NCBI GenBank assembly: GCA_000018565.1
Contig: CP000875.1
Coordinates: forward strand, 124,001-188,000
Length of the DNA stretch: 64,000 bases
Direction: 5' to 3'
Source of the DNA: Herpetosiphon aurantiacus DSM 785
Lineage (GTDB): Bacteria > Chloroflexota > Chloroflexia > Chloroflexales > Herpetosiphonaceae
In this document: positions 63,107 to 64,000 of the stretch, piece by piece
How positions within the stretch are numbered: the first letter of the stretch is position 1
How the letters are laid out: every line of letters starts with the position of its first letter
Translations under genes and position numbers: made by a program
Notes under the pieces: model-generated
The model's database searches: none
Told to the model about the DNA's origin: nothing
What the model saw: the letters and a program-made list of their open reading frames with translations, nothing else

Positions 63107-63829
63107 ATGCAACTTATACCAGCAATCGATTTGCGCGATGGCCGTTGTGTGCGGCTGGTGCAAGGTGATTTTGAACAAACCACCGTCTATGGCGATGATC
63201 CGGTGGCGGTCGCGCAGCAGTGGGAAGCAGCCGGCGCTGCCCGTATTCACATTGTTGATCTTGATGGAGCCAAAGCTGGTCGCCCAACTCAAACCAGCAC
63301 GATTGCTGCAATCACCAAAGCGGTCAGTGTGCCTGTGCAACTTGGTGGTGGCTTGCGCGATGCCGCCAGTATTGCCGCCGCTTTTGAGCTTGGCGTGAGC
63401 GATGTGATTTTGGGCACGGTAGCGGTGCGCAACCCTGAATTGGTGGCCGAATTGGTGCGCCAATATGGTAAGGCGATTACGATTGGTATCGATGCCCGCA
63501 ATGGGGTCGTGGCGACCGAAGGCTGGCTGGCGAGCAGCCGTCAACGCGCAACTGAACTAGCTGAACAAATGGGTCAACTCGGAGTTGCGCGGATCATCTA
63601 TACTGATATTAGCCGTGATGGCACCTTGAGCGAACCAAATTATGCTCAAACTGCCGCCTTGGTAACCCCCAATGGCCCAGCAATTATCGCTTCTGGCGGC
63701 ATCGCCCGCGTTGAACATTTGGCGCGTTTGGCTGAACTGGGCATTAGCGGGGCAATTATTGGCACGGCACTTTATACAGGCCATATCGATCTGGCCTCGG
63801 CAATTCAAACGATTGAACACGGAGGCTAA
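63107..63829 (+). CDS. hisA: Phosphoribosylformimino-5-aminoimidazole carboxamide ribotide isomerase
   Basis: A 240-residue TIM-barrel isomerase of histidine synthesis. [20 protein letters not shown] at the start, [36 protein letters not shown], and [16 protein letters not shown] with the second catalytic aspartate, and [15 protein letters not shown] at 63107, after AGGAG. A word-repeat block separates it from hisH. Confidence 0.95.
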   Translation: MQLIPAIDLRDGRCVRLVQGDFEQTTVYGDDPVAVAQQWEAAGAARIHIVDLDGAKAGRPTQTSTIAAITKAVSVPVQLGGGLRDAASIAAAFELGVSDVILGTVAVRNPELVAELVRQYGKAITIGIDARNGVVATEGWLASSRQRATELAEQMGQLGVARIIYTDISRDGTLSEPNYAQTAALVTPNGPAIIASGGIARVEHLARLAELGISGAIIGTALYTGHIDLASAIQTIEHGG

Positions 63830-63831
63830 AC

Positions 63832-64000
63832 GTGTCGTCATCGAAACAAGATATTACTGCTCGTTATGAAGAGGAGCGTTTACGCGCCCAAGAGCAATCG
63901 CAATTGCTCTATCTCCAGAATCAAATCGATGAATTACGTCGTCAAATCAAAGACGTAAACGGCAAGTACGCGTGGTCAACCGAGCAATCGCGTAAATCTG
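63832..64000 (+). CDS. Coiled-coil protein, 3' end outside window
   Basis: A GTG at 63832 (GGAGG at 63821) opens a frame reading MSSSKQDITARYEEERLRAQ that continues without stop to the window edge, about 56 codons visible. The residues form a heptad-rich coiled coil (LLYLQNQIDELRRQIKDVNG). It begins 3 bases after hisA ends and may be in the same transcript. The family cannot be judged from this fragment. Confidence 0.55.
   Translation, partial: MSSSKQDITARYEEERLRAQEQSQLLYLQNQIDELRRQIKDVNGKYAWSTEQSRKS

Overview
The window is bacterial chromosome of roughly even base composition. It looks like a filamentous, gliding Chloroflexota of the Herpetosiphon type. This is inferred from gene content: a caa3-type oxidase cluster, large NB-ARC signalling proteins with WD40 or TPR repeats, a stand-alone BtrH-like protein, LexA with an RpoN, and very many short intergenic word repeats. 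No 16S gene is present to settle the species.

Layout. 1-8 kb: the end of a pullulanase, gatB, a BtrH-like acyltransferase, and a minus-strand cluster of a small helix-hairpin-helix protein, an XPB-like helicase and a Bax1-like (DUF790) protein. 8-12 kb: a 1209-residue HTH/NB-ARC/WD40 protein. 12.8-17.6 kb: ctaCDEFG for a caa3 cytochrome oxidase. 17.6-23 kb: a GT-C membrane protein behind a perfect 42-bp palindrome, then an arsenic module (arsM, arsN2, arsR and a divergent DUF2087 regulator) with repeated inverted operators. 23-28.4 kb: an orphan DNA methylase, an M32 carboxypeptidase, a STAS membrane protein and a PLP aminotransferase. 28.4-32.5 kb: tRNA-Tyr, tRNA-Thr, tuf, rpmG, secE, nusG, rplK, rplA. 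32.5-36.9 kb: DDAH, rpoN, two small membrane proteins, a YegS-like lipid kinase and a small acidic protein. 37.2-39.4 kb: a tandem 6-pyruvoyl-tetrahydropterin synthase, folE and a short-chain reductase, together enough for tetrahydrobiopterin synthesis. 40.2-46.4 kb: an isocitrate/isopropylmalate dehydrogenase, then an NB-ARC/TPR gene split by a 2372-bp group II intron. 46.4-50.8 kb: a DUF4386 protein, a class-III aminotransferase, and rplJ-rplL behind an L10 leader with a consensus promoter. 50.8-57.8 kb: a mixed metabolic stretch (two PfkB kinases, RidA, YraN, enolase, an acetylglutamate-kinase-like protein, Nudix, HNH). 58-64 kb: lexA, an Hsp70-like ATPase, a histone-deacetylase-family hydrolase, hisH, hisA and a truncated coiled-coil gene.

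The most striking feature is the group II intron. Removing 41757-44128 joins two halves of one signalling gene in frame, and the exon ends pair with candidate EBS1 and EBS2 sites inside the intron. The most coherent pathway cluster is the pterin operon. The intergenic DNA is unusual: two long palindromic repeat families (four and three copies) and several families of short tandem words recur throughout, and in two places (hisH and the DUF4386 gene) the words form the end of the coding sequence.

Starts were moved to internal codons wherever a better ribosome binding site or family match was visible. Everything rests on reading the sequence; no database search was possible.
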